DNA from: Paenarthrobacter ilicis
GTDB taxonomy: Bacteria > Actinomycetota > Actinomycetes > Actinomycetales > Micrococcaceae
DNA length: 64,000 nucleotides
Reading direction: 5' to 3'
NCBI RefSeq assembly: GCF_016907545.1
Contig: NZ_JAFBCD010000001.1
Coordinates: forward strand, 3,162,001-3,226,000
The notes beneath the pieces are model-generated. The model saw only the letters and a list, made by a program, of their open reading frames with translations. It did no database searches and had not been told where the DNA came from. Within the stretch, counting starts at the first letter, position 1. The number at the start of each line of letters is the position of its first letter. A program made the position numbers and the translations under genes. This document shows, one piece after another, positions 1 through 9,083 of this stretch.

Positions 1-644
1 GCGTCCACGTAGTTGAACAACGCCGGCGCGGAAAGCGCAGGATCATCCAGGCGCTCGCGGACCGTGTGGCCCTGCTGCGTCAGGGCCCCTTCCCACTCTT
101 CCGGGGACAACACGTAGCAAGGACGGAAGGCGGCGTACCGGATCTTGTCCCCCTGGGCCGCTGCGAACATCTGCACGGTTTGCTCCGCGATCAGCTTGGA
201 CAGCGCATAGGCGTTCCACGGCTTGGGCGGCGTCTCCTCGTCCAAGGGGAACGACGGCGGCAGCCACCCGGCCGGTGAACCGTAGCCCAGGGCGGTGGGG
301 CTGCTTGCCGTCACGATCTTCGGTACGCCGGCATCGGTGGCAGCGCTGACCACCGCGTAGGCGAGCCGGGTGTTCGTACTGAAAATGACATCCTCGGGTG
401 CGCTGAAAGGTACGGCAATAGCAGCGAGGTGGATGACGGCGTCGGGCGCTGTTTCCCGGATGAGCCGCTCAGCTTCCCCAGGCGCCAACAGATCGGCGGT
501 GTGCTGTTCGGCGCCTGCCGGAAGCTGTTCTGCCGGGATGGCATCCCGGTCAACCGAGATGACGTTGTGGCCTGCCTGGGCCAATCCGGCAACCACGCTG
601 CGGCCCAACCGGCCGGAGCCGCCGGTGACAAAAATCCTGCTCAT
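1..644 (-). CDS. NAD-dependent epimerase/dehydratase (SDR), C-terminus outside window
   Basis: The frame is open from an ATG at 644 to the window edge, so about 214 N-terminal residues are seen and the C-terminus is missing. The product opens with MSRIFVTGGSGRLGRSVV, a Rossmann GGxGxxG nucleotide-binding loop of extended SDRs. A YxxxK catalytic pair (YALSK) lies near residue 150 and the upstream TASSPTALG supplies the conserved Ser region. The family oxidises, reduces or epimerises nucleotide sugars or simple sugars with NAD(P). A good ribosome site (AAGGAC) precedes the ATG. It lies 29 bp after the stop of the Gfo/Idh/MocA gene on the same strand, so the two are probably co-transcribed and under the LacI-type operator upstream. 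The substrate cannot be told from sequence. Confidence 0.85.
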   Translation of the reverse strand, partial: MSRIFVTGGSGRLGRSVVAGLAQAGHNVISVDRDAIPAEQLPAGAEQHTADLLAPGEAERLIRETAPDAVIHLAAIAVPFSAPEDVIFSTNTRLAYAVVSAATDAGVPKIVTASSPTALGYGSPAGWLPPSFPLDEETPPKPWNAYALSKLIAEQTVQMFAAAQGDKIRYAAFRPCYVLSPEEWEGALTQQGHTVRERLDDPALSAPALFNYVD

Positions 645-673
645 GGTCTTGTCCTTGTTTGGTAGTGAACCGG

Positions 674-2104
674 TCAGGCCTGGCTGCGGCTGAGGTCGGC
701 GCCGAGGCCGAGCTCACTGATACGGACGGGCAGATCTGTGTCCAGGGACTTGTTGCCGGCGATGCCCACCGACACGGAACGGAGCCCATCGATGTAGCCG
801 GACGGGCGGCCCAGCGGGTCCACGCCGGGACCGTTGAAGAGGTCCGAGAGCAGCAGGTTGTCGCCACCACCGTGGCCACCTTCGCCGTTGATAATGGGGA
901 CTTCGTAGGCAGCTTCCCAGTGGCGCTGGACAACCAGGCGTTCGCCGTTGCGGCGCACGGCGTCATCTTCCTCGATGGGTGTCGCGCTGGGATCCACCAC
1001 GGTCTTCTTGTCGGTGCTGGACTCGACGGCGGCACGCTCCACCACTTCGAGCTCGGCCCGGCCTTCGGTGCCGTTGACGGTAACGCGGTAGCCCTCCCAC
1101 GGGCTGTGGGCGTTCAGGGAGTAGCTCAGGGTTGGTCCGCCCTGGTAATCCACCACCAGCGCGAGGTTGTCCTCGATGGTGATGCCCTCGGTGAAAACGT
1201 CCTGATCGCGGATGTAGCCGTCGAACTTTTCATTGTCGTAATACAGGGCCTTGAGGCGCTGGTCCTCGCGCATGTCCAAACGGAACGGATCGTGGTCAAG
1301 GCCGTCCACGGTGCCGCGCTCGGGGCGGGCTCCCAGCCCACGCTCTGCAGCGTTCTTGTCGCCGTAGAAGCGCAGGCCGCCGGAGGCGAATACGCGCTCG
1401 GGGACATCGTTGATCCACCAGTTGACCAGGTCGAAGTGGTGCGAGGCCTTATGGATCAGGAGGCCGCCGGAGTTCTTCTTCTCGCGGTGCCAGCGGCGGA
1501 AGTAGTCGGCGCCGTGCACCGTATCCAGGACCCAGCTGAAATCGATGGACGTGACCTTGCCGATCACGCCGTTCTGGATAACTTCCTTGAGCGCACTGTT
1601 GCGGGGCGAGTAGCGGTAGTTGAACGTGACCACCACGTTCTTCCCGGTTTTGGCGACGGCTTCTGTGATGCGGCGGCAACCGTCAACGTCGATGGTGAGC
1701 GGCTTTTCAACCACGACGTCGGCGCCCGCCTCAAGCGCTTCAACGATGTAGTCCGCATGGGTGTAGTCAGGGGTGGTGACAATGACGCGTTCGATCGCGT
1801 TGGACTGGATGAAGTCTGTCAGGTGGCCGGGTTCGAAGGAGGCCACCGGTTCGGTTCCACCGAGCTCCTTGATCAGGTCCTGGTAGAAATCCACACGTCC
1901 TTGGTTGACGTCGGAAAGCGCGACGAGTTCGGCGACGTCCGCATGCTGTCCATAGATGGCCCTGATGTACATCTCGGAGCGGCCGCCGGTTCCGATCAGG
2001 GCGATCCGTGTCCGCTTGCCCGAATTACCCGAACTAGCCGGGGCCGATGCTTGGGCTGGTGCGGTCCGGGTCTCGACTGGGTCCACGTTGACTGTGTTGA
2101 CCAT
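674..2104 (-). CDS. Gfo/Idh/MocA family oxidoreductase
   Basis: A 476-residue protein with about 30 low-complexity N-terminal residues (Ala/Pro/Thr) before the Rossmann segment RIALIGTGGRSEMYI. The family signature EKP occurs in VVVEKPLTIDV near residue 130, where the Lys is usually catalytic. The C-terminal part matches the alpha/beta Gfo/Idh/MocA domain. Such enzymes oxidise or reduce sugars, inositols or sugar-derived acids with NAD(P). The ATG at 2104 is preceded by GAAAGGGG. It is the first gene of a leftward unit with the SDR gene and is divergent from a LacI regulator; a palindromic operator lies between them, so repression by that regulator is the simplest model. Substrate unknown; sugar or polyol catabolism is inferred. 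Confidence 0.88.
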   Translation of the reverse strand: MVNTVNVDPVETRTAPAQASAPASSGNSGKRTRIALIGTGGRSEMYIRAIYGQHADVAELVALSDVNQGRVDFYQDLIKELGGTEPVASFEPGHLTDFIQSNAIERVIVTTPDYTHADYIVEALEAGADVVVEKPLTIDVDGCRRITEAVAKTGKNVVVTFNYRYSPRNSALKEVIQNGVIGKVTSIDFSWVLDTVHGADYFRRWHREKKNSGGLLIHKASHHFDLVNWWINDVPERVFASGGLRFYGDKNAAERGLGARPERGTVDGLDHDPFRLDMREDQRLKALYYDNEKFDGYIRDQDVFTEGITIEDNLALVVDYQGGPTLSYSLNAHSPWEGYRVTVNGTEGRAELEVVERAAVESSTDKKTVVDPSATPIEEDDAVRRNGERLVVQRHWEAAYEVPIINGEGGHGGGDNLLLSDLFNGPGVDPLGRPSGYIDGLRSVSVGIAGNKSLDTDLPVRISELGLGADLSRSQA

Positions 2105-2171
2105 GGAGTATGCCCCTTTCAGAAGGCAGGATCGAACCGCTTGACGGCCCGGCTTTATATGGGAAGAATCA

Positions 2172-2189
2172 TGAGAAAGCGTTTTCTCA
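2172..2189. promoter_or_regulatory. LacI-family operator (TGAGAAAGCGTTTTCTCA)
   Basis: An 18-bp palindrome with a central CG, mismatched only at the pair flanking the centre, in the 180 bp between the divergent Gfo/Idh/MocA and lacI-type genes. A TATAAA on the minus strand lies just downstream in the direction of the oxidoreductase, so a bound repressor would cover its -35 side. The CG-centred A/T-arm form is typical of LacI-family sites. Assignment to the adjacent regulator is inferred. Confidence 0.75.
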
Positions 2190-2284
2190 GAGCGTTATAA
2201 GCTTTGTATCAAGACTCTGGTGGTCACGTCAACCACTGCTCCAACGACGGAGCTGAAGGACGACGACCAATGGGAAGGGGCCAC

Positions 2285-3316
2285 ATGGCACGCAGGAACA
2301 CCAATAGGCGGGTGGGCATAGCCGACGTCGCGGAGAAGGCCGGCGTCTCGCACGCCACCGTTTCCCGCGTCATGAACGGTAACGCCGCCGTGGACCCGGG
2401 TATCGCCGCCAGGGTCAGGGCTGCTGCCGCCGAACTGAAGTACCAGCCCAACCCCGTGGGACGGTCACTGGCCCTCGGAAAGACGGACACCATCGGCATT
2501 GTGGTGCCGGACCTCGCCAACCCCACCTTCCAGGCCATCCTGCGGGGACTGAGTATCGCGGCAGCCCAGGACGGCTACCGGGTGCTGATCGCGGACTCCT
2601 CGGAAGTCACCAGCGAAGAATCCATCCTTGCCGGCGAGGCGAGGCGCCGCTGCGACGGCGTGGTCCTGTGCGCCCCCCGCATGTCGGACGCCGAGCTGGA
2701 AGAACTCGCCCCCACCCTGCATCCCCTGGTGCTCATCAACCGCACCACCATCTCCACCAACACCCCCAGCCTTAGCGTGGACTACGGCCAAGGCATCCAG
2801 GAATTGGCGCACCACCTGGTTTCCCTTGGCCACCGCCGCCTTGCGTTCCTGTCAGGGCCGGAGCACAGCGCTTCCAACCGCCAGCGACTGGTGGGCCTGG
2901 AGCAATTCCGGAACGAGCATCCGGAGATCGACCTGCAGATGCTCTCCGGCGGGTCCAACTTTGATTCCGGGCACGAGTCCACGGAAGCCATCATTTCCAG
3001 CGGGGCAACCGGGATCCTGGCCTTCAACGACCTGGTTGCCATGGGACTGCTCAGTGGCCTCCACGAGCATGGCCTGCGCGTCCCTGAAGACATCTCAGTG
3101 ACCGGCTTTGACGACATCCCGTTCGCCAAATACACCACCCCGCCGCTCACCACGGCCGCCGTACCCATCAATGAGCTGGGCAGCCTGGCATGGCGGCGGA
3201 TGCGGGAGCAGATCCAGCACACCGGCGATGCCACCGTCCAGGCCCAGGACGGATTCTCCCCCCGGATGGAGATCCGAAAGAGTACCGCAGCGCCGGCCCT
3301 CACCCCCGCCTCCTAA
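2285..3316 (+). CDS. LacI family transcriptional regulator
   Basis: A 343-residue repressor. The N-terminal helix-turn-helix reads VGIADVAEKAGVSHATVSRV, the canonical LacI form, followed by a hinge with the PNPVGRSLA segment and a periplasmic-binding-protein-like effector domain (TIGIVVPDLANPTFQ). The ATG at 2285 is chosen because it follows GGGAAGGGG at proper spacing and starts three residues before the basic pre-HTH stretch; an upstream in-frame start at 2204 would add 27 unlikely residues. It is divergent from the Gfo/Idh/MocA gene and probably controls that unit and itself through the 2172-2189 palindrome. The effector is presumably a sugar, but the sequence does not identify it. Confidence 0.9.
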   Translation: MARRNTNRRVGIADVAEKAGVSHATVSRVMNGNAAVDPGIAARVRAAAAELKYQPNPVGRSLALGKTDTIGIVVPDLANPTFQAILRGLSIAAAQDGYRVLIADSSEVTSEESILAGEARRRCDGVVLCAPRMSDAELEELAPTLHPLVLINRTTISTNTPSLSVDYGQGIQELAHHLVSLGHRRLAFLSGPEHSASNRQRLVGLEQFRNEHPEIDLQMLSGGSNFDSGHESTEAIISSGATGILAFNDLVAMGLLSGLHEHGLRVPEDISVTGFDDIPFAKYTTPPLTTAAVPINELGSLAWRRMREQIQHTGDATVQAQDGFSPRMEIRKSTAAPALTPAS

Positions 3317-3317
3317 A

Positions 3318-3382
3318 GCAACGCGGGGTCACTTGCGGCCCATCCTGAGGGTCATCATGGGCCCTAAGTGACCCCGCGTTGC
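3318..3382. terminator. Long inverted repeat, probable bidirectional terminator
   Basis: Two 26-nt arms (3318-3343 and 3357-3382) pair with only two mismatches; the outer 17 bp are perfect. It sits between the convergent lacI-type gene, which stops 2 bp before it, and the GntR gene, which ends 3 bp after it. There is no T-tract, so stem strength alone would have to stop transcription. Similar long arms recur at 5518, 37699 and 46698. Confidence 0.7.
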
Positions 3383-3384
3383 AT

Positions 3385-4083
3385 CTAGAGGCGGGGGACT
3401 CCCGAGCCCACTCCGGCCTCTTTGTAGAAGCCCTGGATATGGGCAGCCACCAACTCAGCCGCCATGCCGCCGTCGTGGTAGTTCACCGCTGCCAGAATGG
3501 CACGGTGCTCCGCACGCAGCCTGGCGGACGTTGCCTCCCAATCGGGAAGATTGGCGGTCAGCCCACTGGCGTAACCCTCGATCGCGCCCCTCAGAGAAGA
3601 CATCATGGCGCTCACCACCGAGTTGCCGGCTGCGCGGGCAAGGGCCACATGGAAGCGGGCGTCCAAGGCCAGGAACGTCTCCACGTCCGGCGCTGCATCC
3701 ATATGGTCCAACAACTCTGCCGCTTCCTGAAGCTCCGGGGCATCGGACTTGGCGCGCTGGGCCGCCCAGGATTCCAGCAACACCCGGGTTTCCACAATGT
3801 CCGCCACGGGAAGGTGCCGGGTGGCCACGTGCAGCCTCAGGGTGGAGCCCAACGCGGAGCCGGGCTCGGCAATCACCACCGTTCCGGCATCCTTGCCCGA
3901 ACCCACCCCGGCCCGGACCACCCCCATCGCCTCAAGGATCCTGACGGCTTCACGCACGGAGGTCCGGGAAACCTGTAGCTGCTCGGCCATGGCGCGCTCA
4001 CCCGGCAGCCGTCCGCCCAGGGCGAGGTCTCCGTCAGACAACTGCTTCTCGATCCATTGCAGGACCAACTCGTGGGTACGCAT
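3385..4083 (-). CDS. lldR: GntR/FadR-type regulator with FCD domain, probable lactate regulator
   Basis: A 232-residue protein. Residues 1-75 form the GntR winged helix (RLPGERAMAEQLQVSRTSVR), and the rest matches an all-helical FCD ligand domain with conserved metal-ligand-like positions (DARFHVALARAAGN). FCD regulators bind small carboxylates such as lactate. The gene is divergent from the FMN-dependent lactate dehydrogenase and the two starts are about 90 bp apart. Two copies of a TGTGGTCCAACCACA box fill the gap, one of them in the spacer of the likely lldD promoter, so repression of lldD relieved by lactate is the natural model. The symbol rests on this context; another 2-hydroxyacid could be the effector. 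Confidence 0.85.
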   Translation of the reverse strand: MRTHELVLQWIEKQLSDGDLALGGRLPGERAMAEQLQVSRTSVREAVRILEAMGVVRAGVGSGKDAGTVVIAEPGSALGSTLRLHVATRHLPVADIVETRVLLESWAAQRAKSDAPELQEAAELLDHMDAAPDVETFLALDARFHVALARAAGNSVVSAMMSSLRGAIEGYASGLTANLPDWEATSARLRAEHRAILAAVNYHDGGMAAELVAAHIQGFYKEAGVGSGVPRL

Positions 4084-4096
4084 ACCGGAATACTAG

Positions 4097-4126
4097 TTGA
4101 TGTGGTCCAACCACATGGATTACAGT
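4097..4126 (+). promoter_or_regulatory. Candidate lldD promoter
   Basis: TTGATG at 4097-4102 and TACAGT at 4121-4126 are separated by 18 bp and point towards lldD. The first operator copy lies in the spacer and the second begins at the end of the -10 box, the expected geometry for a repressed promoter. Confidence 0.5.
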
Positions 4127-4140
4127 GTGGTTGGACCACA
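4101..4140. promoter_or_regulatory. Paired GntR/FadR operators
   Basis: TGTGGTCCAACCACA at 4101-4115 and its exact reverse complement TGTGGTTGGACCACA at 4126-4140. Each 15-mer is itself an imperfect palindrome of the form TGGTnnnACCA typical of FadR-subfamily sites, and the centres are 25 bp apart. The pair lies between the divergent lldR-type and lldD genes. Confidence 0.8.
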
Positions 4141-4174
4141 GGCTCACGCCGCCATGAATTCAAGGGAGAACCGC

Positions 4175-5503
4175 ATGACCGACACCCTCGACCCCAAAGT
4201 TACGGCTGCACCGGCCGACGCCGGGAGCGACCAGAACGTGGACCGCGCGCCCCGGCCTGCCGTCGCCGCACAACCTCCGGCACTGAAGCGCCGCGTACCC
4301 AAGGTGGCCGATCTTGCTCCGCTCATGCAGTTCAAGAAGCCGGAGTTCAGCAAGACTGCACGGCTCAAGCGCGCCAGCACCATCTGGGAACTGCGCGACA
4401 TGGCAAAGCGCCGCACCCCCCAAGCGCCTTTCGATTACACCGACGGCGCGGCAGAGGAGGAAATCACCCTGCGCCGGGCCCGCCAAGCCTTCCAGGACAT
4501 CGAGTTCCGGCCGGGCATCCTCCGCGACGTCTCAAAGATTGATCTCCGCACGGACATTCTGGGCAAGGAATCCCGGCTCCCGTTCGGCATAGCACCCACG
4601 GGCTTCACCCGCATGATGCAGTCCGAAGGCGAGTACGCAGGCTCCCAGGCAGCAGAAGCCGCCGGCATTCCGTACACCCTCTCCACCATGGGCACGGCGT
4701 CCATCGAGGACGTGGCCACCGCCGCCCCGAACGGCCGCAACTGGTTCCAGCTGTACCTGTGGACGGACCGGGACCGCTCGCTGGAACTGATCGATCGTGC
4801 AGCCAAAGCCGGCAACGACACACTCATGGTCACTGTGGACACCGCGGTTGCCGGCGCACGCCTCCGCGACGTACGCAACGGCATGACAATTCCCCCGGCA
4901 CTGACCCTGAAGACCGTGCTTGATGCGTCCTACCGGCCTGCTTGGTGGTTCAATTTCCTCACCCACGAGCCCCTGACGTTCGCCTCATTGTCCCGTTACA
5001 CCGGCACCGTGGCTGACCTGATCAACTCCATGTTCGATCCCACGCTGACCTATGAGGACCTGGACTGGCTGCGTGAAACCTGGAAGGGCAAGCTGGTGGT
5101 CAAGGGCATCCAGACCGTTGAGGACGCGCGCCGGGTGGTGGACCACGGCGCTGACGGAATTATCCTGTCCAACCATGGCGGACGCCAGCTGGACCGCGCA
5201 CCCATCCCCTTCCACCTGCTGCCGGAAGTTACCTCGGCACTCAAGGCTGACAACAGCAAGGCCGCCATCATGCTGGACACGGGCATCATGAGCGGCGCGG
5301 ACATCGTGGCAGCGCTGGCCTTGGGCGCCGACTTCGCACTGATCGGCCGCGCCTACCTCTACGGCCTCATGGCCGGTGGACGTGAAGGCGTGGACCGCAC
5401 CATCCAGATCCTGGAGAAGGACATGACCCGGACCATGGCACTCCTGGGCGTCAGCAAGGTGGCGGACCTGAACCCGGACCACGTTCGGCTGCTCCAGCTC
5501 TAA
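4175..5503 (+). CDS. lldD: FMN-dependent L-lactate dehydrogenase (alpha-hydroxy acid oxidase family)
   Basis: A 442-residue flavoenzyme that oxidises L-lactate to pyruvate, most likely passing electrons to the quinone pool at the membrane. The TIM-barrel family marks are clear: [18 protein letters not shown], the FMN-contact [15 protein letters not shown], the active-site [13 protein letters not shown] with catalytic His near residue 333, and the phosphate-binding end [14 protein letters not shown]. An N-terminal extension of some 50 residues makes it longer than the E. coli enzyme. The ATG at 4175 is preceded by AAGGGAG; the frame opens earlier at 4097, but that start lies inside the promoter and operators. 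Divergent from the FCD-type regulator. A lactate 2-monooxygenase or glycolate oxidase role is less likely but not excluded. Confidence 0.9.
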   Translation: MTDTLDPKVTAAPADAGSDQNVDRAPRPAVAAQPPALKRRVPKVADLAPLMQFKKPEFSKTARLKRASTIWELRDMAKRRTPQAPFDYTDGAAEEEITLRRARQAFQDIEFRPGILRDVSKIDLRTDILGKESRLPFGIAPTGFTRMMQSEGEYAGSQAAEAAGIPYTLSTMGTASIEDVATAAPNGRNWFQLYLWTDRDRSLELIDRAAKAGNDTLMVTVDTAVAGARLRDVRNGMTIPPALTLKTVLDASYRPAWWFNFLTHEPLTFASLSRYTGTVADLINSMFDPTLTYEDLDWLRETWKGKLVVKGIQTVEDARRVVDHGADGIILSNHGGRQLDRAPIPFHLLPEVTSALKADNSKAAIMLDTGIMSGADIVAALALGADFALIGRAYLYGLMAGGREGVDRTIQILEKDMTRTMALLGVSKVADLNPDHVRLLQL

Positions 5504-5517
5504 CCGCACCCATGCAG

Positions 5518-5565
5518 GTCGCAGCAGTGCGCGTTTTGAGAGCTCATAACGCGCACTGCTGCGAC
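5518..5565. terminator. Perfect 18-bp inverted repeat, probable bidirectional terminator
   Basis: Arms 5518-5535 and 5548-5565 are perfectly complementary around a 12-nt loop. It lies between the convergent lldD and gdhA genes and has no T-tract on either side. Confidence 0.7.
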
Positions 5566-5585
5566 TCAGTTGGGCACGAAGGGGG

Positions 5586-6965
<1,380 letters not shown>

Positions 6966-7079
6966 TCAGTCCCGCCCATGGTCGCATCCGAGGACATGGG
7001 ATCTCCATCTGAAGGGAATGTGACCCCCGGAGCCCAGTTAACACAACCGTAGAAAATCGTTGACATCTCAAGGAAACAT

Positions 7080-7107
7080 GAGGTGAACAACACCTCACAA
7101 TGTGAGG
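7080..7107. promoter_or_regulatory. Overlapping palindromes upstream of gdhA
   Basis: GAGGTGAACAACACCTC (7080-7096, 6-bp arms) overlaps CCTCACAATGTGAGG (7093-7107, 7-bp arms around one base). The CCTC block is shared, so the two could not form or be bound at once as separate hairpins. They lie between the ArsR-type gene and gdhA, about 160 bp before the gdhA start. They may be operators or the end of the arsR-type transcript. Confidence 0.5.
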
Positions 7108-7130
7108 AGTATCACGTTAGGTGGCGACGT

Positions 7131-7667
7131 TCAGCGCTTGCGTCCGAACTTTGGGAGGTTGGGAAGATTGGGGAGATTCGCCAGAAGGTCAGCAGCCTTG
7201 GTGGCGGCACGGCCCACAGTCCGGCCAATCTGCTGCGGAACGGTATCGTCCGAGTTCAGATCGATGGCCACCGGCGTGGCACTGGCATGAACCTTGGCTG
7301 CCTGGTTCACGGCCTCCGTCCGCGTGGCCGGCGGTTCTGCCGCCGCTTCAGCAACCGGGGCTGCCGGAACAACCTCCACAGGCGCAGCGGCTGCGGGCGC
7401 TGGCGTGCCGACGTCGAACGTTTCCAACCAAGTGGCGACGCCGGCAAGGGGCTTGGGATTCAGCGCGTAGAAACGCTTCTGGCCCTGCGCGCGCATGCTG
7501 ACGAGGTCCGCCTCGCGGAGCACTTTCAAGTGCTTGGAGATGGTGGGCTGGCTGGCAGCCAGTTCCTCCACCAATTCGCCTACAGCCTTATCCCCAGAGC
7601 GGAGGGAGACCAGGATGTCGCGCCTGGTTGCCTCAGCTATGACGGCAAATACGTCGTCAGTCACCAT
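7131..7667 (-). CDS. ArsR-family winged-helix regulator with long Ala/Pro tail
   Basis: A 178-residue protein. Residues 1-85 form an ArsR-type winged helix (AASQPTISKHLKVLREADLV as recognition region, then MRAQGQKRFYALN as the wing). No metal-binding CxC motif is present in the usual helix, so arsenic or metal sensing is not supported. Residues 90-150 are rich in Ala, Pro and Val and probably disordered; the C-terminus NLPNLPNLPKFGRKR carries a short Asn-Leu-Pro repeat and a basic end. It lies upstream of gdhA on the same strand, but 207 bp with palindromes separate them. Regulated genes are unknown. Confidence 0.8.
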   Translation of the reverse strand: MVTDDVFAVIAEATRRDILVSLRSGDKAVGELVEELAASQPTISKHLKVLREADLVSMRAQGQKRFYALNPKPLAGVATWLETFDVGTPAPAAAAPVEVVPAAPVAEAAAEPPATRTEAVNQAAKVHASATPVAIDLNSDDTVPQQIGRTVGRAATKAADLLANLPNLPNLPKFGRKR

Positions 7668-7753
7668 GCCTTACACCCTAGCGACATATACGCCGGATGG
7701 CATCCCTGTTTCCTTGGGAGGCCGCCTTGAGCTCAGAGGGCGTCCACGGAACG

Positions 7754-8980
7754 TCAGTCGAACCAGGGGTCCAGGCCGTAGAGCGGGAAAATTTCCTTGC
7801 GGGTGGCAATGACGGTCCTGTCCACCTCGTCCGCGGGATCATAACCAACCTCCCACGAGCGCCACCAGACGTCCACGTCGTCGCCCATCTTTTCCGGTGC
7901 CCACACGCCGTACGTTTCCTTCACATACGTCCGCCAGGCTTCCGGCACCAGGGTCTTGAGCGGTACAGGCCGCTGCGTCACCATGCCGATCAGGTGGCTC
8001 CACGACCGCGGGACCACGCCGGCCACGTCATACCCGCCGCCGCCGGTGGCGATCCAGCGGTTGTCGCAGAAGCGGGCCGCCAAGCTGGCGACGGCGGACG
8101 CGGCCTCGCGCTGCCCGTCGACGCTCAGGGTCAGGTGCGTCAGGGGGTCGTCCCGATGGGAGTCGCAGCCGTGCTGGCTCACAATCACTTCGGGTTGGAA
8201 CGCTCCCACCAGTTGTGGCACCACGGCATGGAAAGCGCGCAGCCAGGCGGCATCGCCGGTGAAGGTGGGGAGGGCAACATTGACGGCCGTTCCGGGCGCC
8301 TCCGGGCCGCCGGTCTCGTTGGCGAAGCCTGTCCCGGGAAACAGGGTCAGTCCCGTCTCGTGCAGGCTGATGGTCATGACCCGGGGATCATTCCAGAAAA
8401 TGCTCTGTGTCCCGTCCCCGTGATGGGCATCCACATCGATGCTGACGATCCTCTGCACACCGCCGTCCAGGAGCTTCTGAATAGCCAGCGCGACGTCGTT
8501 GTAGACGCAGAATCCGCTGGCGCGGTCCCGGGCGGCATGGTGCATTCCGCCGCTGAAGTTCACCGCGCGCACTGCCCGGCCACTGAGAATGGCATCCGCT
8601 GCAACAAGGGAACCACCGGCCAACCGTGCGCTGGCCTCATGCATACCCGCGAACGCGGGATCGTCCTCGGTGCCCAGGCCGCGGTTCTGGTCTGTATGGG
8701 AGGGATCGACGCTGACGCGCCGGACTGCTTCCACGTACTCCCGGCTGTGCACAGTGTGAAGCTCGACGTCGGTGGCCACCGTGGGTGCCTCCACCGCCAC
8801 ATGCGGGTGGTCGAACAGTCCCAAAGAACCAGCCAAACGGGCTGTCAGTTCCAGCCTCTGCGGTGCCATGGGATGGCCCGGGCCGAAGTTGTACGCGGTC
8901 ATGGCCGGGTCCCACACCACCGTGGATGGCAGTGCGGAGCGCGTAATGCTGGACGCTGTTGTCCCGGGCCTGGAGTTCAT
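7754..8980 (-). CDS. acuC: AcuC-like deacetylase (histone deacetylase superfamily)
   Basis: A 408-residue zinc-dependent deacylase. Signature blocks are present in order: the GMHHA pair of catalytic histidines near residue 145, GFCVYNDVALAI, DVDAHHGDGTQSIFW with the zinc ligands, and a late GGGGYD that usually carries the active-site Tyr. AcuC enzymes remove acetyl groups from lysines; the best studied case is reactivation of acetyl-CoA synthetase in Bacillus. An acs gene with the target Lys motif occurs at 35.7 kb in this window, not adjacent. The ATG at 8980 adds about 25 residues before the conserved VVWDPAMTAYNFGPGHP; a slightly later start is possible. Divergent from ktrB. Confidence 0.88.
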   Translation of the reverse strand: MNSRPGTTASSITRSALPSTVVWDPAMTAYNFGPGHPMAPQRLELTARLAGSLGLFDHPHVAVEAPTVATDVELHTVHSREYVEAVRRVSVDPSHTDQNRGLGTEDDPAFAGMHEASARLAGGSLVAADAILSGRAVRAVNFSGGMHHAARDRASGFCVYNDVALAIQKLLDGGVQRIVSIDVDAHHGDGTQSIFWNDPRVMTISLHETGLTLFPGTGFANETGGPEAPGTAVNVALPTFTGDAAWLRAFHAVVPQLVGAFQPEVIVSQHGCDSHRDDPLTHLTLSVDGQREAASAVASLAARFCDNRWIATGGGGYDVAGVVPRSWSHLIGMVTQRPVPLKTLVPEAWRTYVKETYGVWAPEKMGDDVDVWWRSWEVGYDPADEVDRTVIATRKEIFPLYGLDPWFD

Positions 8981-9083
8981 CCAGAACAGGCTACCCGAGG
9001 CCGGAGTGCCCCGACGCCCGGTGAGGCCGTGGGAATAGTGGTTTACTACTCAGGAAAGCTTGTTCAAACCGAGGAAGAGCGCC

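Noticed and set aside
659-2200. 513-residue plus-strand frame opposite the Gfo/Idh/MocA gene
   Set aside because: Antisense shadow of the real gene; its residues are random-like and it lacks a ribosome site.
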